Below, piece after piece: positions 15,371 through 18,553 of a stretch of DNA of 18,553 bases. Source of the DNA: Proteobacteria bacterium UBA2383. Lineage in GTDB: Bacteria > Pseudomonadota > Gammaproteobacteria > Competibacterales > Competibacteraceae. The position numbers were made by a program, and so were the translations under genes. Below the pieces are notes generated by a model. That model searched no databases and had not been told where the DNA came from. It saw only the letters and a list, made by a program, of their open reading frames with translations. Location: the NCBI GenBank assembly GCA_002343485.1, contig DDST01000029.1, positions 1-18,553 on the forward strand, given 5' to 3'. Position 1 is the first letter of the stretch. Each line of letters begins with the position of its first letter.

Positions 15371-16189
15371 ATGACTATTGATGAGCCAATGACGATGAAT
15401 GCACCCAACTTCGAAACCCTGATTTACCAAGCGGACCAGCAATACGCTGAGATCCATTTCAATCGCCCGCACCGCCTCAACGCGGTCGTCGAGCAGTTCT
15501 ACACGGAGTTGCTGGCAGCGTTGTCGCTGGCCGGGCAGGATCCAGCGATCCGGGCCGTCATCCTGACGGGCGTGGGCCGGGCATTTTGTGTCGGTGCCGA
15601 TTTGAAGGAACATGGAGCGGGGCAACGCACGGCCTACCAGCGGCGTCAGTACCTGCAACTCGGCAATGATGTGTGCGAAAAGATCTTTCGGCTGAGCAAA
15701 CCGGTGGTGGCAGCCATCAACGGTTATGCGCTGGGCGCCGGGGCGGAAATGGCCGTGTCCTGCGATTTCGTGCTGATGGCCGAGAGCGCGCAAATCGGCT
15801 TTCCCGAGGTCAGCATCGGCACCAGCGTGGGCGGGGGCGTCACCCAAATTCTGCCGCGTCTGGTCGGCCTCCGCAAAGCGCGCGAGTTGCTTTTCCAGGG
15901 TACACGCATCAACGGGACCGAAGCACAGCGTATTGGTCTCGTCACTCAAGTTTGTCCTGACGCAGAACTGCTGGATCGTGCCCGGCGGTTCGCTCTGGAA
16001 CTCGCGGGCAAGGCGCCCGTCTCTATGGCCGTAGTGAAAAATCTGCTCAATCACGCGACTGCCCAGGATTTCGCCACCCAACTGCAATTGGAGCTCGATG
16101 GCGTATTCAGTTGTACGGTGACCGAAGACTGGCGGGAAGGAGTCAACGCCTTTGCCGGCAAACGTGCGCCGCAGTTCAAGGGGTATTGA
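15371..16189 (+). CDS. Enoyl-CoA hydratase/isomerase (crotonase family)
   Basis: A 272-residue crotonase-fold enzyme, predicted to hydrate an alpha,beta-unsaturated acyl-CoA in the cytoplasm. The oxyanion-hole segment is AFCVGADLKEH. The second is GYALGAGAEMAVSCD, followed by IGFPEVSIGT. Glu126 and Glu146 match the two catalytic glutamates of rat mitochondrial enoyl-CoA hydratase (Glu144 and Glu164) in motif and in 20-residue spacing, so hydratase activity is credible. C-terminal INGTEAQRIGLV and KAPVSMAVVKNLLN are standard for the family. The start is uncertain: 15371, 15389 and 15395 are in frame after the predicted promoter, none has a strong ribosome-binding site, and MNAPNFETLIY at 15395 would be a typical N-terminus. 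The NDP-forming ligase gene begins 2 bp after the stop, so the two are co-translated or nearly so. Confidence 0.9.
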   Translation: MTIDEPMTMNAPNFETLIYQADQQYAEIHFNRPHRLNAVVEQFYTELLAALSLAGQDPAIRAVILTGVGRAFCVGADLKEHGAGQRTAYQRRQYLQLGNDVCEKIFRLSKPVVAAINGYALGAGAEMAVSCDFVLMAESAQIGFPEVSIGTSVGGGVTQILPRLVGLRKARELLFQGTRINGTEAQRIGLVTQVCPDAELLDRARRFALELAGKAPVSMAVVKNLLNHATAQDFATQLQLELDGVFSCTVTEDWREGVNAFAGKRAPQFKGY

Positions 16190-16191
16190 AC

Positions 16192-18339
16192 ATGAACAGT
16201 CCACTCCATCAATTTCTCGCGCCCGGTTCGATTGCGATCATCGGTGCGTCCCTGGACCCGACCAAGCGTGGCTACAAGGCGCTAGTGGGTCTCCTCAATG
16301 ACGGCTATGCCGGCAAGATCTATCCGATTCATCCCAAGCTGGAGGAGATCATGGGTCTTAAAACCTATCCCTCCATCGAGCAGGTACCGGAACCGGTCGA
16401 CCTAGCGTTGATTTGCACGCCCGCCAAGACGCTGCCTGGGATTCTCGAACTGAGCGGCAGGAATGGCGTCAAGGGTGCGGTGATCCTGGCCAGCGGTTTC
16501 GGCGAGGCTGGCGAAGCCGGCGTTCGGCTGGAGCGGGAAACCTTGGAGGCCGCACAGCGCAGCGGTGTGCGCATCATCGGCCCGAATACTTCCGGCATGT
16601 TCAACCTGCATAAGAAAGTCAATCTGCTGGCGTTAGATGGCGTCAAGCCGGGCAGTGTGGGAATCGTTTCGCAGTCGGGCAATATGCTGCTGGCACTGGC
16701 GCTGGAGGCCCAGCACAATGGTCATATCGGTTTTAGCACTTATGTCGGACCCGGTAACCAGACTGACATCGGATTCGCCGACTACCTGCGTTATTTAGGC
16801 GAAGAGGCGAACACACAGGTAGCCACTTTGTATGTCGAGGGTTTTAAGAATGGCCATGAATTTTTGCGGGTCGCCCGGGAAACCGCCCGGAAAAAACCGG
16901 TCGTGGTCTACAAATCAGGCAGCACGGCGGCTGGCCAGAAAGCGGCTAGTTCGCACACAGGTGCGTTGGCGGGCAGTTATGCCATGACGGTCGATGTACT
17001 TCGGCAGGCCGGTGTTAACGTGGTCGGCAAATCCGACGAAATCTTGCCGGTCGCCGAAGGACTGGGGCTGTTGCAGCAAGCCGCTGGCCGGCGCATCGCC
17101 ATCCTGGCTGACGGCGGCGGACAGGCTACCATCGCCTCCGATCGCCTCTCGGAAGCGGGCTTGCAGTTGGCCGGACTGGAACCGGTTACCCGGGAGCGGT
17201 TGCGCGCCGTGCTGTTCCCCCAGGCGTCCCTGGCGAACCCGATCGATGTGGCCGGCAGCACCGACGCCCATCCCCGGTTGCTAGCGGCCTGTGCCGAGAT
17301 TCTCGGTCAGGATCGCAACGTCGATCAGGTTTTTTTGGTCGGCATGTTCGGCGGCTATGGGATTCGCTTCGCTCAGGAGTTGGCTGGCCAGGAGCTCGAT
17401 GCAGCCAAGGAACTGGCCGCAATCAAACAGCAGAGCGGCAAGCCGCTGGTCGTTTACAGTTTATATGCACCGTTGAAACCTGAGCCGTTGGAGGTGCTGC
17501 GCGGGTCCGGCATACCGGTGTACGACTCGATCGAACACGCGGTGGAAGTGCTGGCGGCCTTGAGCGAGCGTGGCGAGTTTGCCCAGCGTGACGCCAGCGC
17601 CGTTTACGCGGAACCCATGCTGCCGAACCCAGCAATGCAACAAATGATTGTGGCCGCTCGCCAAGCGGGCCGGGACCTGCTCGAACCCGAAGCCAAGGAC
17701 CTGCTCGCCGCCTATGGTATCGATGTGCCGCCTCAATGCGTGCTCTCCAGTGCGGCGGATCTGGACACGTTGGACCCTTCATGGCTCAATCGGCCAGTGG
17801 CCATGAAAGTCGTGTCTAAAGACATCCTGCACAAGTCGGATGCGGGCGGCGTCAAGCTGAACCTGCAAGGGCGTGACGCGCTGCACGCCGCCTACATGGA
17901 TATCATGGCCTCGTGCCGCACCTGCCAAGCCGATGCGGACATTGCCGGGGTTCTGCTCACCCCGATGGTCCGTAAAGGCATTGAGGTTATTATCGGCGTT
18001 AGCCGTGACCCGATCTTTGGCCCCGTCATGATGTTCGGTCTCGGTGGCATCTTCGTTGAAATCTTGGAAGATATCGCCTTTCGTTCGATTCCGCTGAGCC
18101 GGCAGGACGCCGAATCCATGGTGAATCAGATCAAGGCCCGCAAGATTCTGGAGGGTGCACGCGGTGCGGCGGGCGTAAGTAAGGAGGCCTTGGTGGAATT
18201 GATTCTCAAGGTAGCGGGCATTGTCGAAGCGCATCCCGAGATCGCGGAAATCGACCTCAACCCTCTGATGGCCTATCCCGATGGCTATGCGGTGGTGGAT
18301 GCCCGCATGATTCTTGATCGGGTCAACGAAAGGAAATGA
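16192..18339 (+). CDS. NDP-forming acyl-CoA ligase (fused alpha-beta acetyl-CoA synthetase type)
   Basis: A 715-residue cytoplasmic enzyme that should join a carboxylic acid to CoA with ATP, giving ADP and phosphate through phosphohistidine steps. It resembles ADP-forming acetate-CoA ligase and succinyl-CoA ligase. The N-terminal CoA-binding domain starts with SIAIIGASLDPTKRGYK. The ligase domains carry GIVSQSGNM and SSHTGALAG with the phosphorylated His255. A C-terminal ATP-grasp domain from about 490 has AMKVVSKDILHKSDAGGV, including His547 at the position of the second phosphohistidine of this family, then FGLGGIFVEI and EIDLNPLM near 690. All key parts are present. The ATG at 16192 lies 2 bp after the crotonase stop with AAGGGG upstream. 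The flanking crotonases suggest the acid is unsaturated or becomes so; which acid is not visible. Confidence 0.9.
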   Translation: MNSPLHQFLAPGSIAIIGASLDPTKRGYKALVGLLNDGYAGKIYPIHPKLEEIMGLKTYPSIEQVPEPVDLALICTPAKTLPGILELSGRNGVKGAVILASGFGEAGEAGVRLERETLEAAQRSGVRIIGPNTSGMFNLHKKVNLLALDGVKPGSVGIVSQSGNMLLALALEAQHNGHIGFSTYVGPGNQTDIGFADYLRYLGEEANTQVATLYVEGFKNGHEFLRVARETARKKPVVVYKSGSTAAGQKAASSHTGALAGSYAMTVDVLRQAGVNVVGKSDEILPVAEGLGLLQQAAGRRIAILADGGGQATIASDRLSEAGLQLAGLEPVTRERLRAVLFPQASLANPIDVAGSTDAHPRLLAACAEILGQDRNVDQVFLVGMFGGYGIRFAQELAGQELDAAKELAAIKQQSGKPLVVYSLYAPLKPEPLEVLRGSGIPVYDSIEHAVEVLAALSERGEFAQRDASAVYAEPMLPNPAMQQMIVAARQAGRDLLEPEAKDLLAAYGIDVPPQCVLSSAADLDTLDPSWLNRPVAMKVVSKDILHKSDAGGVKLNLQGRDALHAAYMDIMASCRTCQADADIAGVLLTPMVRKGIEVIIGVSRDPIFGPVMMFGLGGIFVEILEDIAFRSIPLSRQDAESMVNQIKARKILEGARGAAGVSKEALVELILKVAGIVEAHPEIAEIDLNPLMAYPDGYAVVDARMILDRVNERK

Positions 18340-18344
18340 CAATT

Positions 18345-18553
18345 ATGACGGCTCCATTGGAATTGCAAGATGCGGAACTGGTGCTCGACAACCGGGTTGC
18401 TACCCTGACCCTGCAACGTGACGATGTGCGTAACGCCCTGACGGGGACTCACTTGATCGACGACATCGTGCGCACGGTGGAATGGGCCAACCTTAACCCG
18501 GCGGTTTCGGTGCTGGTGCTAACCGGTGCCGGCGCCGCTTTCTCGGCAGGGGG
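18345..18553 (+). CDS. Enoyl-CoA hydratase/isomerase (crotonase family), partial at window end
   Basis: The first 69 codons of a second crotonase, cut by the end of the window. It starts at ATG 18345, with AGGAAA upstream, 5 bp after the ligase stop. The reading frame gives ELVLDNRVATLTLQRDD, then VSVLVLTGAGAAFSAGG, the typical N-terminal strand and the first half of the oxyanion hole (AFSAGG followed by D in the family). It differs clearly from the first crotonase, so it is not a recent duplicate. The catalytic Glu positions lie beyond the window, so hydratase, isomerase or lyase cannot be decided. Confidence 0.88.
   Translation, partial: MTAPLELQDAELVLDNRVATLTLQRDDVRNALTGTHLIDDIVRTVEWANLNPAVSVLVLTGAGAAFSAG

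Noticed and set aside
1..18553. CRISPR arrays, tRNA or rRNA genes, insertion sequences, phage genes
   Set aside because: No regularly spaced repeats, cloverleaf-like segments, transposase motifs or phage genes were seen in reading both strands.

Overview
The window (about 18.5 kb, moderately GC-rich coding DNA with AT-rich gaps) looks like chromosomal DNA of a Gram-negative proteobacterium, most likely a heterotrophic gammaproteobacterium. The reasons are a full-length MscK/MscM-type mechanosensitive channel with signal peptide and periplasmic coiled coil, periplasmic TAXI/TRAP transport, and Shine-Dalgarno-led, tightly packed operons. This is inference from gene content; no rRNA, tRNA, phage, IS or CRISPR sequence was seen. 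Product names rest on recognised motifs, not on database searches.

Layout. (1) 1-4462, + strand: a leader with a perfect 16-bp palindrome, a large MscS-family channel, then a voltage-gated-type K+ channel with a C-terminal zinc-ribbon-like Cys motif. Together they look like an osmotic/ion-homeostasis pair. (2) 4476-7969, - strand: a compact three-gene operon of two NuoL/NuoM/MrpD-like proton-translocating subunits with a 91-residue two-helix membrane protein between them. No other Mrp subunit and no DabA partner is present. (3) 7970-8402: an AT-rich gap with repeated TGCAT motifs and short palindromes. (4) 8403-13614, + strand: a TRAP operon with two tandem TAXI-type periplasmic binding proteins separated by a hairpin, one fused small/large permease with a C-terminal extension, and a universal stress protein of the TeaD type. 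(5) 13615-13730: a convergent gap that can fold into one long interrupted hairpin. (6) 13731-15026, - strand: a fold-type III PLP decarboxylase whose active-site motif departs from DAP and ornithine decarboxylases. (7) 15027-15370: a divergent control region with a good sigma70-like promoter embedded in repeated AAGTAT half-sites. (8) 15371-18553, + strand: enoyl-CoA hydratase, NDP-forming acyl-CoA ligase and a second crotonase cut by the window end.

How the parts may work together. The right half (8.4-18.5 kb) reads as an uptake-and-catabolism neighbourhood: a TAXI-TRAP importer for an organic acid or amino acid, a PLP decarboxylase, and a CoA-activation plus hydration module. The shared substrate is not visible from sequence, and the link between importer and enzymes rests on adjacency only. 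The most promising leads are the two-receptor TRAP operon, the decarboxylase of unassigned substrate, and the AAGTAT-flanked promoter. The three-gene Nuo/Mrp-like module is a further lead.
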